DNA of 64,000 bases from Paraburkholderia youngii (GCF_013366925.1 NZ_JAALDK010000002.1:1426001-1490000); one strand, 5' to 3'; shown: positions 24,934 through 34,712, numbered from the stretch's first letter. Made by a program: numbers and translations. Notes: generated by a model from the sequence alone, not told the origin.

Positions 24934-25524
24934 TTATCGCCAGGTCGGAATGACGGATGCGGCGAGCAGCACGCCCATCGCGAGATTGAGAAGGCGCCAG
25001 TGGCGTGGCGTCCGAAAGAGCCGCGCGAGTAGCACGCCGAGCGCGCACCATAGCGCGAGCGACGCGCAGGCAGCCACCCCGAACGCTCCCCCGAGCAGCA
25101 TCGCGAGGCGGTTCGGGTTGTTTGCGAGCAGCGCGAACGACGCCGCCGCGCCGACTGTCATCGCCCACCCTTTCGGGTTGAGCCAGAGCAGCAGGAAACC
25201 GTTCACGAGCGTAACCGGACGCGCGGGGCCGTTGCCCGCGTTTGGCGGCCCGCTGCGCGCGATGCGCCAGGCGAGCCATAGCAGATAGGCGGAGCCGAGC
25301 GCTTTCACCGCCGTTTGCAGCGACGGCAGCGCCAGAAGCAGACCGCCCAACCCGAGCGCGGCGAGCGCAGCGAGCAACGCAAGGCCCAGAGCGATGCCGA
25401 GCATCAGCGGTATCGAGCGTACGAAACCGAAACGTGCGCCCGAGGCGGTGGCGAGCGTGGTCGCGCCACCGGGCGTCGCGGTCGCGACGGCGACGAAGAG
25501 CAGAAGCGGGAGTATCGAGGTCAT
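24934..25524 (-). CDS. LysE/RhtB-family amino-acid exporter
   Basis: A 196-aa membrane protein of the LysE translocator family with about six hydrophobic segments. The N-terminal family signature is ATATPGGATTLATASGARFGFV, here with Gly-Gly in place of the usual GP, and the central NPKGWAMTVGA pattern (NPK) is diagnostic. It is divergent from a LysR gene 101 bp away, the standard arrangement for regulated exporters. Substrate unknown. Confidence 0.87.
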   Translation of the reverse strand: MTSILPLLLFVAVATATPGGATTLATASGARFGFVRSIPLMLGIALGLALLAALAALGLGGLLLALPSLQTAVKALGSAYLLWLAWRIARSGPPNAGNGPARPVTLVNGFLLLWLNPKGWAMTVGAAASFALLANNPNRLAMLLGGAFGVAACASLALWCALGVLLARLFRTPRHWRLLNLAMGVLLAASVIPTWR

Positions 25525-25625
25525 CGGTGCAGATCCGAAATCAAGGAATTTGCACTGTACGGATCGTCAAAGCATCGTAAAAGCTAATAATATTGATGCG
25601 GTACATTACGCGACATAATGCATAG

Positions 25626-26516
25626 ATGAGCCGAAATCTCGACCTCGATCTGATCCGCACCTTCGTTGCCGTCGCCGATAGCGGCAGCATGACGGTCGCT
25701 GCGAATTTGCTGCACATGACGCAAGGCGCGGTGAGCCAGCAGATAAAGCGCCTCGAAGATGTGCTGGATTGCCTTCTGTTCGTTCGCAAGACGCGCCGGC
25801 TGGAACTGTCGCGCCAGGGCGAGCAGTTTCTCGTGAAGGCGCGCAAGCTGCTTCAGTTGAACGATGAAATCTGGGCCGACATGACCGCGCAGCCGTTGCG
25901 CGGCGCCTTGCGTGTGGGCGTGCCTCCCGATCTCGTGACGCGGCTTGCGCCCGCGATGAAGGCATTCGCCGGCGCGCATCCGCACGTCGAAATAACCTTG
26001 ATGTGCGCGGCGTCGCCAGAACTGAGCGAGGCGGTGAATAGCGGTCGCGTGGACGTGTCCTTGGTCGAATATGTCGCGAGCGAAGCCGAAGGTGAAGTGG
26101 TCTGCATCGAGCCGTTGGTGTGGGTCAAGGGGCGCGGCAGTGAGGTATGGCAGAAGCGGCCGTTGCCGCTGTCAATGGTAGACGAGCGTTGTGCTTTCCG
26201 TTCGGTGGTGCTCGGTGCGCTCGCGGACGAGGGCATCGCGTGGCGAACGGTGTTCGAGAGCGGAAACATCGAGGCGACCGCCGCAACGGTGCGCGCGGGC
26301 CTCGCGGTCACGAGTTGGCTCGCCTCCATGGTGCCGGCCGATCTGGAGACGCTCACGCCTCGCGTAAGCGGCTTGCCTGCACTGCCTCCATTCGCGATAT
26401 GTCTGCGCTTGCCCGCGACGGTTCAGCCAGCGGCGCAGGAATTCGCGCGCCATGTACGCGAGTCGATGTCGAGCGACGCAAGCACGCGACGCGCGCCGCT
26501 AGCGAACATCGCGTGA
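25626..26516 (+). CDS. LysR-family transcriptional regulator (beside the LysE exporter)
   Basis: A 296-aa LysR regulator. The N-terminal HTH has DLIRTFVAVADSGSMTVAAN, LHMTQGAVSQQIKRLE and RKTRRLELSRQG; the effector domain covers residues 92-280 (LRGALRVGVPPDLVTRLAPA onward). It is divergent from the LysE-type exporter and most likely controls it from the shared intergenic region at 25525-25625, which is AT-rich. Confidence 0.9.
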   Translation: MSRNLDLDLIRTFVAVADSGSMTVAANLLHMTQGAVSQQIKRLEDVLDCLLFVRKTRRLELSRQGEQFLVKARKLLQLNDEIWADMTAQPLRGALRVGVPPDLVTRLAPAMKAFAGAHPHVEITLMCAASPELSEAVNSGRVDVSLVEYVASEAEGEVVCIEPLVWVKGRGSEVWQKRPLPLSMVDERCAFRSVVLGALADEGIAWRTVFESGNIEATAATVRAGLAVTSWLASMVPADLETLTPRVSGLPALPPFAICLRLPATVQPAAQEFARHVRESMSSDASTRRAPLANIA

Positions 26517-26549
26517 CGTACTGCGTTTGAAGTGCGTTCTGGAGCGTTC

Positions 26550-27440
26550 CTACAAGCGCTGCGGCAGCGCAGCCGCGAAAAAATCAGTGACCCGGCGCAC
26601 GCGCGCAGGCACGAAACGCCGCCGCGGCCAGATGATGCTCACATCACGGGCGTCCCGAATGAAATCGTCGAGCACGGTCACGATGTCCGGATGCTTGAGT
26701 TCGTCGGCAAGCGAGAGCTTCGCGAAGAGGCCGATTCCCACGCCCGCGAGCACGGCCGATCGGATCGTCTCGACGCTATTCGACGACAGGTTGCCTCGCA
26801 CCGGCACGCTGAACCGGCCTCGTGCCCCATGAAACGGCCAGTTCGCCGATTCCAGCAGACCACCGTAGAGCAGGCAGTTGTGATTGGCGAGTTCCGCAGG
26901 TTCCCTCGGTACTCCGTGTTGCTCGAAATAGCGACGCGATCCGACACAGACCAGCGGCGTGCTGGCAATTCGCTTCACAACCGAATCCGGATCGTTGACG
27001 GAGCCCACTCGAATCGCGAGATCGATTCGATCCTCCACCATATCGCGCACGAAATCCGACAACACAAGATCGACCCGAAGACCGGGATGGCGCGACAGCA
27101 GCTCGGGAATCAGCGGAAGAACGTGCAGGCGGCCGAATGTAGAAGCGCAGGCGATCCGCACAAGGCCCGAGACATCCAGCGTGCTGCTGGTCAGTTCGCT
27201 GTCGGCCACCTCGATCTCGTCGAGCAACGGCTTGGTCCGCTCGTAGTATTTCTGCCCTTGATCGGTCAAGGTCACGCTGCGTGTGCTGCGGTTGAATAGC
27301 AGTACCCCGAGGCGCTTTTCCAGCGCGCCGATCGACTTGCTGATAGAGGACTGTGACTCGCCGGTTCTGCGCGCCGCGGCGGAAAAGCCGCCCGCTTCGA
27401 CAACGGCGAAGAAGGCGTTCAATTCGTGAAACCGATCCAT
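26550..27440 (-). CDS. LysR-family transcriptional regulator (beside the SDR)
   Basis: A 296-aa LysR regulator. Although open to 27506, ATG 27440 gives the normal LysR start MDRFHELNAFFAVVEAGGFS. HTH residues SAAARRTGESQSSISKSIGALE and RSTRSVTLTDQG are followed by an effector domain of the CrgA/PecT-like subgroup (VRIACASTFGRLHVLPLIPE). It is divergent from an SDR gene, with a clear dyad between them. A degraded copy of the same control region occurs upstream of the OYE-family gene, so that gene may belong, or once have belonged, to its regulon. Confidence 0.9.
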   Translation of the reverse strand: MDRFHELNAFFAVVEAGGFSAAARRTGESQSSISKSIGALEKRLGVLLFNRSTRSVTLTDQGQKYYERTKPLLDEIEVADSELTSSTLDVSGLVRIACASTFGRLHVLPLIPELLSRHPGLRVDLVLSDFVRDMVEDRIDLAIRVGSVNDPDSVVKRIASTPLVCVGSRRYFEQHGVPREPAELANHNCLLYGGLLESANWPFHGARGRFSVPVRGNLSSNSVETIRSAVLAGVGIGLFAKLSLADELKHPDIVTVLDDFIRDARDVSIIWPRRRFVPARVRRVTDFFAAALPQRL

Positions 27441-27483
27441 TGCATTCCTCTCGTGGGACCTATTCTTTCGGTGAATGGATCTT

Positions 27484-27506
27484 ATGATAAATCCGCCGAT
27501 TATCAT
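27484..27506. promoter_or_regulatory. LysR-type operator between LysR and SDR
   Basis: ATGATAA (27484-27490) and TTATCAT (27500-27506) form a dyad with 9 intervening bases, 44 bp from the LysR start and 56 bp from the SDR start. The T-N11-A style symmetry fits a LysR site. A decayed copy, with only the right arm intact, lies near 23578-23600. Confidence 0.6.
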
Positions 27507-27561
27507 TCGTGGCGGCCGCCATTACGATGGGACTTCCATTCAACATCGGACGGAAGTTTCA

Positions 27562-28302
27562 ATGAATACTCTCGCAGGCAAGATCGCCGTCATTAGCGGC
27601 GGAACGACCGGTATCGGCTTTGCGATCGCCCAGCGGTTCGTCGCCGAAGGCGCTCACGTCTTTATCTTCGGCCGTCGGCAAGGCCAGCTCGAGGAGGCCG
27701 TCAAACTGATCGGACGCAACGTTACCGCGATTCAGGCCGACGCCGCGAATCTCGATGACCTCGATCGTGTTGCTGCGGTTGTCAGGGAAGAAAAGGGTGT
27801 CGTCGATATCATCGTGTCGAACGCGGGTTATACCGAGCAGGCTTCGATCGACACCATCACGCCTGAGCATTTCGACAAGGCATTCAACCTGATGGCGCGC
27901 GGCCCAGTCTTTCTGGTGAAAAAGCTGCTGCCGATGATGACGGGTGGTGGGTCGATCATTCTGGTTTCGTCGGCCATGCACGTGATGGGCATCCCAGGAC
28001 ACACCGCCTACGCGGCGACGAAGGCCGCGTTGCGTTCCTATGCCCGCACGTGGGCTGCCGAATTCAAGGATCGCGGCATTCGCGTCAACATGCTGAGCCC
28101 CGGTGTCACCGACACCCCGATACTCGATTCCCAGTCGGCGACACGCGAGGATCTGGTGAGGATGTACAAGAGCATGGTCCCGATCGGCCGACTCGCCCGC
28201 GCCGAGGAGATGGCCGGCGCGGCGCTCTTTCTCGCCTCAGAACAGAGTTCCTATATGACGGGTGCCGATTTGATGAATGACGGTGGCATCGGCCAGGTGT
28301 GA
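27562..28302 (+). CDS. Short-chain dehydrogenase/reductase (LysR-linked)
   Basis: A classical SDR of 246 aa starting at ATG 27562 (MNTLAGKIAVISGGTTGIGF). It has TGxxxGIG-type ISGGTTGIGFA, an NNAG-equivalent SNAGYTEQAS, catalytic Ser in LVSSAMHVMG, YAATKAA as YxxxK, and an intact C-terminus (YMTGADLMNDGGIGQV). It is divergent from a LysR gene with a dyad between. Such LysR/SDR pairs often act on quinones, aldehydes or xenobiotics. Substrate unknown. Confidence 0.88.
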   Translation: MNTLAGKIAVISGGTTGIGFAIAQRFVAEGAHVFIFGRRQGQLEEAVKLIGRNVTAIQADAANLDDLDRVAAVVREEKGVVDIIVSNAGYTEQASIDTITPEHFDKAFNLMARGPVFLVKKLLPMMTGGGSIILVSSAMHVMGIPGHTAYAATKAALRSYARTWAAEFKDRGIRVNMLSPGVTDTPILDSQSATREDLVRMYKSMVPIGRLARAEEMAGAALFLASEQSSYMTGADLMNDGGIGQV

Positions 28303-28340
28303 CGGTCGAAAAAGCCGCGGCGATGTTCGCCCGGCGTGTG

Positions 28341-29090
28341 CTATCTGACGCGCTCGTGGTACCACTCGACAGCGTCCTCGCCGGCGGGGATGTTGAACGG
28401 GCTCGATGAATCGGTCGCGGCGAGCCAAACCGCTTCGGCGACATCCGATGCATGCGTGACGGCCGTTTCTTTCTCCCACCTTGCGAAAACCTGCTGAGCG
28501 AGCGCGTCGTACGGCTCGGGAAATCCGTCTTTCATGCGTGCCCGCGCGTTTTCGCCGAAGCGGGTGGAAGGCGCGCGTCCCGGCAGCACGACACGCACGC
28601 GCACATTGAACTGCTCCAGTTCGAGTGCGAGCGATTCGCTGAACGCGTTGACCGCGGACTTGCTCGCGGTGTAGACCGACAGCAGATGCAGCGGTCTGCA
28701 CGTGACGGTCGACGTCACATTGACGATCACCCCTTCGCGGCGCTCGCGCAACTGCGGCAACACGGCCTGCGCCATCGCGATGGTGCCGAGCGTATTGGTC
28801 TCGAAGATATCGCGCACGGTGTCCATCGGCGTTCCTTCGAGCGCATTCAGAAAGCCGATACCCGCATTGTTCACGAGCACGTCGATCCGGCCGGCCGCAT
28901 CGATGACCGAGCGAATGCTTTGCGGGTCCTTCACATCGAGGGCGAGAATCGAAAGACGATCGGAGCGCGGCAACACGTCTTCACGTGGCGTGCGCATCGT
29001 CGCGATCACGCGCCAGTCGCGATCCAGAAAATAACGCGCGATTTCGAGGCCAAAGCCGGACGAGCAGCCGGTAATCAAGACGGTCTTCAT
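28341..29090 (-). CDS. Short-chain dehydrogenase/reductase (AraC-linked)
   Basis: A 249-aa SDR starting at ATG 29090 (MKTVLITGCSSGFGLEIARY). It has ITGCSSGFG, NNAGIGFLNALE, NVTSTVTCRP with the active-site Ser/Thr region, YTASKSA as YxxxK, and an extended C-terminal specificity region. The TGCSSGFG start is typical of SDRs acting on retinol-like or steroid-like substrates. It is divergent from an AraC-family regulator 99 bp away that probably controls it. Confidence 0.88.
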   Translation of the reverse strand: MKTVLITGCSSGFGLEIARYFLDRDWRVIATMRTPREDVLPRSDRLSILALDVKDPQSIRSVIDAAGRIDVLVNNAGIGFLNALEGTPMDTVRDIFETNTLGTIAMAQAVLPQLRERREGVIVNVTSTVTCRPLHLLSVYTASKSAVNAFSESLALELEQFNVRVRVVLPGRAPSTRFGENARARMKDGFPEPYDALAQQVFARWEKETAVTHASDVAEAVWLAATDSSSPFNIPAGEDAVEWYHERVR

Positions 29091-29189
29091 GTCGAATCCT
29101 GTGGTTGGTGACAGTCCCGACACAATAAGTCCTGACCGCGAGGACTCGCTACAATCGAGCGTCCAGGTTTCATTCGAAATCGTCCGATC

Positions 29190-30107
29190 ATGATCGACCC
29201 GCTCGCCGAAATCGTCACACTGCTCAAGCCGACGCCCACGTTCTCGAAAGTGCTCAGCGGCGCAGGGCGCTGGCGCGCGAGCCGCACGGACGTCGGCCAG
29301 CCGTTCTACTGCGTGGTGCTCGAAGGGTCGCTGCGTCTATCCGTCAATGGTTGCGAGCCGCTGATTCTTCAGGCCGATGACTTCGTACTCGTGCCCGAGG
29401 TGTTCAGTTTCACGATGACGAGCATCGATCCGCCCGACGATAACGACGTCTCCAATAGCGCGCCGGCGGCGCTGCCCGACGGCAGTTTTCGTTTCGGCGA
29501 TGCATCGGGCGCGCCGGAAGCCCAATGGCTTGCGGGCCTCTGCGCGTTCGGTTCGCCGGATGCGGCCTTGCTTGTCTCGCTGTTGCCCAAGCTCGTGCAC
29601 GTGCGCGGTGAACGCAGGCTCGCGACACTCGTCAAGCTCGTGAGGGAGGAATCGCGCGCGCAGCGGCCCGCGCGCGAGGTCGTGCTGGCGCGACTGCTCG
29701 AGGTGCTGTTCATCGAAGCGTTGCGAGCCACGGGAACCGGGGCATCGCCCGGACTCGTCCGCGGCCTCGCCGACCCCCGTCTCGCGCTCGCGATCCGTCA
29801 TATGCACGAAAGCCCGCACCAGCCCTGGACGATCGCGCAACTCGCAAAAGCCGCCGCGCTTTCACGGTCCGCTTTCTTCGATCGATTCAGCCGCGCGGTC
29901 GGCGTCGCACCGATGGAGTATCTGTTGTCGTGGCGCATGGCTATCGCCAAGAATCTGCTGCGCTCGAACGAAGTCAGCATCGCGGCGGTCGCGGAACGTG
30001 TCGGCTACAGCTCGGCAAGCGCATTCAGCGTCGCGTTCACGCGTCATGTCGGACTGCCGCCGACGCAGTATGCTCGAGACGCGGCGAATGTCGTCGTCGC
30101 TCGATGA
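29190..30107 (+). CDS. AraC-family regulator with N-terminal cupin domain
   Basis: A 305-aa protein. The N-terminal half is a cupin-6-type sensor (QPFYCVVLEGSLRLSVNG, ADDFVLVPEVFSF). The C-terminal 100 residues hold two AraC helix-turn-helices (WTIAQLAKAAALSRSAFFDRF and VSIAAVAERVGYSSASAFS). This architecture is common next to SDR or oxidoreductase genes. It is divergent from the SDR at 28341-29090 and likely activates it in response to its substrate. Confidence 0.9.
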   Translation: MIDPLAEIVTLLKPTPTFSKVLSGAGRWRASRTDVGQPFYCVVLEGSLRLSVNGCEPLILQADDFVLVPEVFSFTMTSIDPPDDNDVSNSAPAALPDGSFRFGDASGAPEAQWLAGLCAFGSPDAALLVSLLPKLVHVRGERRLATLVKLVREESRAQRPAREVVLARLLEVLFIEALRATGTGASPGLVRGLADPRLALAIRHMHESPHQPWTIAQLAKAAALSRSAFFDRFSRAVGVAPMEYLLSWRMAIAKNLLRSNEVSIAAVAERVGYSSASAFSVAFTRHVGLPPTQYARDAANVVVAR

Positions 30108-30137
30108 AGCTTCGTAGCGCAAGCGCCGTGTCTCGCC

Positions 30138-31781
30138 TCATGCAACCTGCGCATCGCCATCGTTAGCTGCCTCGCGCTCGAGCAGCGGATAAGCGAGCGC
30201 GCAGATGTGCGACTGAATCCGCACGAGATCGCGCAGCACGTCGAGATGCAATGAGCTCGACGCGATGCTGTCGGGCTTGCCCTCGCGCAGGCGGTCGAGA
30301 TGAGCATCCCGCGCGGCGCGTTCAAGGCGCCGCAGCGCCTGTTTGTCCTCGAGCAGTTGCTCCGCGGTCTGCGTTCTTCCCGACACGAGCAGCGCCTGAG
30401 CCCGGTGAAAACTGTCGATCACCAACTGGTGCAGCGCGCGCAAGTCCTCGGCGCCTTCAGCGGAAAAGCTCACCTGTGCCTTGATCTTTTTCTGCGCCAG
30501 CTCCATCAGATTCTTGTCCACGATATCGCCGATATGTTCGAGGTTGATCACGGAGGTCATGATCGCCGAGGCCCAGCGCCGGTCTTCGTCGTCGAGCGAC
30601 TCGCGCGTCACCTCGGTCACGTAGCTTTTGATCGCATCGTGCAGCATATCCACCGCATCGTCGCGCGCCGCGATCTCGTGCACCGCGCGCCGGTCGTTTG
30701 CGATCAGCACCGGCACGCTCGCGCACAGCATCGCTTCCACGATATCGCCCATCCGGATCAATTCGCGGGTCGCGCATGCGAGCGCCTGCGAGGGCACCCG
30801 CAGCGCGGCTTCGTCGAGGTAGCGCGGCGCGTCGCCGTTCTCGGCGGCGCCCGGCGCCGGCAGCAGCCGTTCGAGAAGGCGCGCGACAGGGGCGAGCAGC
30901 CCGATGAAGACCACGGCGATCGCCACGTTCACGCCCGTGTGGAAGTCGGCGATTGCACGGGCGGGGCTGCCGTAGACCTGCTGGAGCAACGTTGCGAGTG
31001 GCGCGCACGCGGCGAGCATCAGCAGACACACGCCGCCGCGCAGCACGAGGTTGCCGGCCGGCAGGCGCCGGCGGCTGCGGTCGGCGCCTTTCGCGGCCTC
31101 GAAGTACGGGTTGAGCGCGCTGCCGATGTTCGCGCCGAGCACCATCGCAATCGCTGTGTCCATCGGCACGGTATGCAGGTTGGCGAGCGACATCACGAAC
31201 AGTACGACCGGAATGCTCGAATGCGCGGCCCAAGTGAGCACGCACGCGAGCGCCGCATTCAGCACCGGCTCGCCTGTCAGCGCGCCGAGTACCGTGCGCA
31301 GGGCGGGGGCAGTCTCGGCGGGCTGCACGGTCGAGACGAGCAGCGTGAGCGCAAGCAACATCAGGCCGAGCCCGATCGACGCGCGGCCGAGATCACGATT
31401 GCGGGAGCCTTTGCCCTTCTCGAAGAGCGTCATGCCAACCAGCAGACACACCGGCGAGATCCAGCTCAGATCGAGCGAGAACGCCTGCACGATCAGCGTC
31501 GAGCCGACGTTGGCGCCCAGCATGATCGCGAGTCCGGTAACAGGCCGCATCAAACCGCGTGCCGCGAACGACGACGCGATCATGCCGGTCGCCGTGCTGC
31601 TCTGCAGCGCGCCGGTGATCGCGAGCCCGGCGCAGAACGCGTTCAGCCGGTTGCCGAGACTCTTCGCCATGAAGCGCTTGAGCGACGCGCCGAACGCGCG
31701 CATCAGACCGGACTCGACCATATGAAGGCCCCACGTCAGCAGCGCGACGCCACCCGCGAGATGAAGCACGATCATGATCAT
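30138..31781 (-). CDS. Na/Pi cotransporter family protein with PhoU-like domain
   Basis: A 547-aa protein. The membrane half (about 1-310) has the two repeated Na/Pi motifs, GALQSSTATGMIASSFA and AHSSIPVVLFVMSLA, each followed by a LGAN(V/I)GS segment. The cytosolic C-terminal part (about 340-540) is PhoU-like, with helical DDAVDMLHDAIKSY and NLEHIGDIVDKNLMELA. It may move phosphate, possibly as an efflux valve like YjbB. It lies 94 bp downstream of the phosphonate operon on the same strand. Phosphonate hydrolysis releases phosphate, so co-regulation is plausible but inferred. Confidence 0.87.
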   Translation of the reverse strand: MIMIVLHLAGGVALLTWGLHMVESGLMRAFGASLKRFMAKSLGNRLNAFCAGLAITGALQSSTATGMIASSFAARGLMRPVTGLAIMLGANVGSTLIVQAFSLDLSWISPVCLLVGMTLFEKGKGSRNRDLGRASIGLGLMLLALTLLVSTVQPAETAPALRTVLGALTGEPVLNAALACVLTWAAHSSIPVVLFVMSLANLHTVPMDTAIAMVLGANIGSALNPYFEAAKGADRSRRRLPAGNLVLRGGVCLLMLAACAPLATLLQQVYGSPARAIADFHTGVNVAIAVVFIGLLAPVARLLERLLPAPGAAENGDAPRYLDEAALRVPSQALACATRELIRMGDIVEAMLCASVPVLIANDRRAVHEIAARDDAVDMLHDAIKSYVTEVTRESLDDEDRRWASAIMTSVINLEHIGDIVDKNLMELAQKKIKAQVSFSAEGAEDLRALHQLVIDSFHRAQALLVSGRTQTAEQLLEDKQALRRLERAARDAHLDRLREGKPDSIASSSLHLDVLRDLVRIQSHICALAYPLLEREAANDGDAQVA

Positions 31782-31875
31782 CCGGCACCTCCCTTTATGT
31801 TTTTTGTCGTGCGCATCCTTCAGGCCGGGTCAGCGCCCGCCGCGATTGCCTCCTCGCGTACCTGCAGGGACACCG

Positions 31876-32676
31876 TCATCCACGCACCATTGCACGGTTC
31901 GAGATGCGCGAGAGCCCCATCAATACCGCGAGCGTGCCGATGCCGAGGATCATCGTGAGCGTGGCGGCGTCGAAGATCGCACCACGGTCCGACAGCGCGA
32001 AGATGCCCACCGGCAGCGTGACCCAGCCCGGCGGATAGATCATCAGCGTCGCACCGAGTTCGCCCATCGACAGCGCGAAGCTCAGGCTGAACGATGCGAG
32101 CAAGTACGGCGCGACGAGCGGCAGCGTCACGCGCGAGAGCTGGTAGAGCGGCCGGGCGCCGAGACTCTGGGCCACCTCGCCGTATTCGGGCGCGACCCGC
32201 GCAAGCCCTGCCGCCACGTTGCCGTAGGTGAACGCCGAGATCAGCAGGAAGTGCGCGATGAAGACGATCGTCGCCGTGCCGTTGAGCAACACCGGCGGCC
32301 GGCTGAACGCGACCAGCAACCCGAGCCCGATCGAAACCGACGGCACCGCGCTCGGCACGAAGAAGATCACGTCGAGCACGCGGCGCGGCAGGCCTTTGAT
32401 GCGGCGCAGCGCGAGCGCGGCCCACGTGCCGCTGACGAGCGCCGCGACGCTTGCAACCACGCCGGTCAATACGCTCACTCGCAGTTGGCTCGCCGAATCG
32501 GTATGCAGCACCCGCGCGTAGTGTTCGAGTGTCAGGTGGCTCGGCAGGATGCCGTTCCACTGTCCGCTGATGCTGGCGAGCGCGATCATCGCGACCGGCA
32601 GCCCGTAGACCGCGCAGAACAGCAACGCCGTGCCGCCCCACGTCAGCGATTTACCCCATCTAGCCCAGAGCAGCAC
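31876..32676 (-). CDS. phnV: 2-aminoethylphosphonate ABC transporter permease PhnV
   Basis: Inner-membrane permease of the PhnSTUV uptake system. A longer frame starts at 32718, but GTG 32676 sits 5 bases behind a strong GGAGG and gives a 266-aa protein beginning VLLWARWGKSLTWGG. It has six hydrophobic segments and the permease EAA-type loop (EVAQSLGARPLYQLSRVTLP). It overlaps the phnU 3' end by 17 bp, suggesting translational coupling. It is the last gene of the phn operon. Confidence 0.85.
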   Translation of the reverse strand: MLLWARWGKSLTWGGTALLFCAVYGLPVAMIALASISGQWNGILPSHLTLEHYARVLHTDSASQLRVSVLTGVVASVAALVSGTWAALALRRIKGLPRRVLDVIFFVPSAVPSVSIGLGLLVAFSRPPVLLNGTATIVFIAHFLLISAFTYGNVAAGLARVAPEYGEVAQSLGARPLYQLSRVTLPLVAPYLLASFSLSFALSMGELGATLMIYPPGWVTLPVGIFALSDRGAIFDAATLTMILGIGTLAVLMGLSRISNRAMVRG

Positions 32677-33544
32677 GGCGACCTCCGCAAAGTGACACGA
32701 CGGCCCGATAGCAGGCATAAAGCCCGAGCGACAGCGCGATATTGACGACGGCGATCACACACGCGGTGGTGTAGTCGAATTCCTGGATCGCTTTGTCGTA
32801 GATCAGCAGCGGCAACGTGATCACGTCTTTCGCGCCGATGAAGAGCACGATGCCGAACTCGTTGACGGTCAACAGCAGACACAGGCTGCCGCCCGCCAGC
32901 AGCGCCGGCAACGCGGCGGGCAGGATGATCTGCCGGATGATGCGCAGCGGCCGCGCGCCGAGGCTGCCCGCCATCTCGATCTGCGCACTGTCGATCTGCG
33001 AGAAGCACGCAAGCAACGGACGCATGATGAACGGCGTATAGACCGTGATCTCCGACAGCACGACACCCCATTGCGTGTACAGGAAGTTGAGCGGCGGCAG
33101 CGGCAGATGGAACATCTCCATCAGCGACTGGTTCAGCAGTCCGGCCGAACCGTACACGAAGGTGAACGCGAGCGCGACGAGGAAGGTGGGCAGCGCGATG
33201 AACGTATCGATGAGCCGGCCCACGAAACGCGCGCCCGGGAACGGCACGAACGCGATCACGAGCGAGAACACGAAGCCGAGCACGAGGCATCCCGCCGAGG
33301 CCGATACTGCGATCGCGATCGTGTGATAAAGCCCGCTCAGGAACTGGCGTGAGCGCAGCACATGCTCGAAGTTCGCGAACGACAGCACATGCTGGTCGCC
33401 GCCCAACGCCTGGACGACGATCAGCCCGAACGGGTAGAAGAACAGCGCGGCGAGCACCGCGAGCGGCGGCGCGATCCACAGGCCCCCCAGCGCCGCGGCC
33501 GGCGCCCGCGCACGGGCCGGCGGCGCAATCACGATATCAGCCAT
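32660..33544 (-). CDS. phnU: 2-aminoethylphosphonate ABC transporter permease PhnU
   Basis: Second permease of the importer, 294 aa. ATG 33544 (MADIVIAPPARAR) overlaps the end of phnT by 8 bp and is preferred to an upstream in-frame start. Six membrane segments are visible, and the ATPase-contact loop reads MAGSLGARPLRIIRQIILP. It is distinct from phnV but homologous, as expected for a heterodimeric permease. Confidence 0.87.
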   Translation of the reverse strand: MADIVIAPPARARAPAAALGGLWIAPPLAVLAALFFYPFGLIVVQALGGDQHVLSFANFEHVLRSRQFLSGLYHTIAIAVSASAGCLVLGFVFSLVIAFVPFPGARFVGRLIDTFIALPTFLVALAFTFVYGSAGLLNQSLMEMFHLPLPPLNFLYTQWGVVLSEITVYTPFIMRPLLACFSQIDSAQIEMAGSLGARPLRIIRQIILPAALPALLAGGSLCLLLTVNEFGIVLFIGAKDVITLPLLIYDKAIQEFDYTTACVIAVVNIALSLGLYACYRAVVSLCGGRRAALG

Positions 33545-34712
33545 GACGTTCAGCCTCCGGTACGAGCGTGACATCCGCGGGATCGAAACGTACGCTGAGC
33601 GCCGCGCCCGGCTCCGGCGGCTCCGCGAGCGGCGCGCAGGTGAGCCGCAGCAGCTCGCCTTCGACATCGAGCACGATGCTGTGCATTTCGCCGAGCCACT
33701 GCACGCTGACGACGGCCCCCGTCATCTGATTCATGCGTTGGCCATCGGCGCCTGGCGTGCTGCCACCCGCAACGAACTGCAGATGATGCGGCCGCACGCA
33801 CACGAAGCAGGGGGCGCCGGCCGCGAGTCCGTGATGGTTGCAGCCCTCGAGCGGCTGGCCATGAAAGCGCACGCGGGCGCGCCCGTCGGCCATCGGTTCG
33901 AGCTGCTGCGCCGGCAAGACGTTCGCGCGGCCGAGGAACTCGGCGGCGAAGCGGTTCGGCGGATGACGATAGAGCCCTTGCGCGTCGCCGTAAGCGACCA
34001 GGTGGCCGTCGCGCATGATGCCGATGTGGTTCGCGAGTGTCAGCGCTTCGGTCTGGTCGTGCGTCACGTAGAGCACCGTGAGCGACGGCAGCGTGCGGTG
34101 CAGCTTCGCGAGTTCGTCGAGCATCGAGCGGCGGATCTGCGCGTCGAGCGCCGACAGCGGCTCGTCGAGCAGCAGCACCTGCGGACGGATCGCGAGCGCG
34201 CGGGCGATCGCCACGCGCTGCTGCTGGCCGCCCGACAGCTCGCGCGGATAGCGCTTCGCATACTTCGCCATGCCGACGAGCCCGAGGCACTCGGGCACCC
34301 GTTCGCCAATCACCTCGGCATCCGCGCCACGGGCACGCAGCCCGAAGGCGACGTTGTCCTCGACGCGCATATGCGGAAACAGCGCGTAGTTCTGCACCAC
34401 CATGCCGATGTTGCGTGCGTACGGCGGCAGCCGGGTCACGTCGCGATCGCCGATGGTGATGCGCCCGGCACTCGGCTGCACGAAGCCGGCGACGGCGCGC
34501 AACGCGGTCGTCTTGCCGGAGCCGGACGGGCCGATCAGCGCGACGATCTCGCCGGGCTTCACGGTCAGCGTCAGAGACTCCAGAATGGTCTGGCTGCCGT
34601 AAGCCACCGACACGCCTTCGAAACCGATACCGCTCGCTCCGTGCGCGATGACGGTCGGCGCAGCGGAGGCGCGCCGCTGCGGCCCCCGTTCCATGGTCAT
34701 GGTGTTTGCCAT
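33537..34712 (-). CDS. phnT: 2-aminoethylphosphonate ABC transporter ATPase PhnT
   Basis: A 391-aa ATPase powering phosphonate import. It has Walker A ALIGPSGSGKTTALRAV, Q-loop MVVQNYALFPHM, signature ELSGGQQQRVAIARAL, Walker B VLLLDEPLSALD and switch His in VTHDQTEAL. A C-terminal TOBE domain (about 280-385) follows, as in the spermidine/putrescine and Fe-type importer ATPases to which PhnT belongs. It lies between phnS and phnU in one operon. Confidence 0.88.
   Translation of the reverse strand: MANTMTMERGPQRRASAAPTVIAHGASGIGFEGVSVAYGSQTILESLTLTVKPGEIVALIGPSGSGKTTALRAVAGFVQPSAGRITIGDRDVTRLPPYARNIGMVVQNYALFPHMRVEDNVAFGLRARGADAEVIGERVPECLGLVGMAKYAKRYPRELSGGQQQRVAIARALAIRPQVLLLDEPLSALDAQIRRSMLDELAKLHRTLPSLTVLYVTHDQTEALTLANHIGIMRDGHLVAYGDAQGLYRHPPNRFAAEFLGRANVLPAQQLEPMADGRARVRFHGQPLEGCNHHGLAAGAPCFVCVRPHHLQFVAGGSTPGADGQRMNQMTGAVVSVQWLGEMHSIVLDVEGELLRLTCAPLAEPPEPGAALSVRFDPADVTLVPEAERHG

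Noticed and set aside
30300..31958. A 552-residue plus-strand open frame
   Set aside because: It is antisense to the Na/Pi cotransporter, which has clear family motifs.
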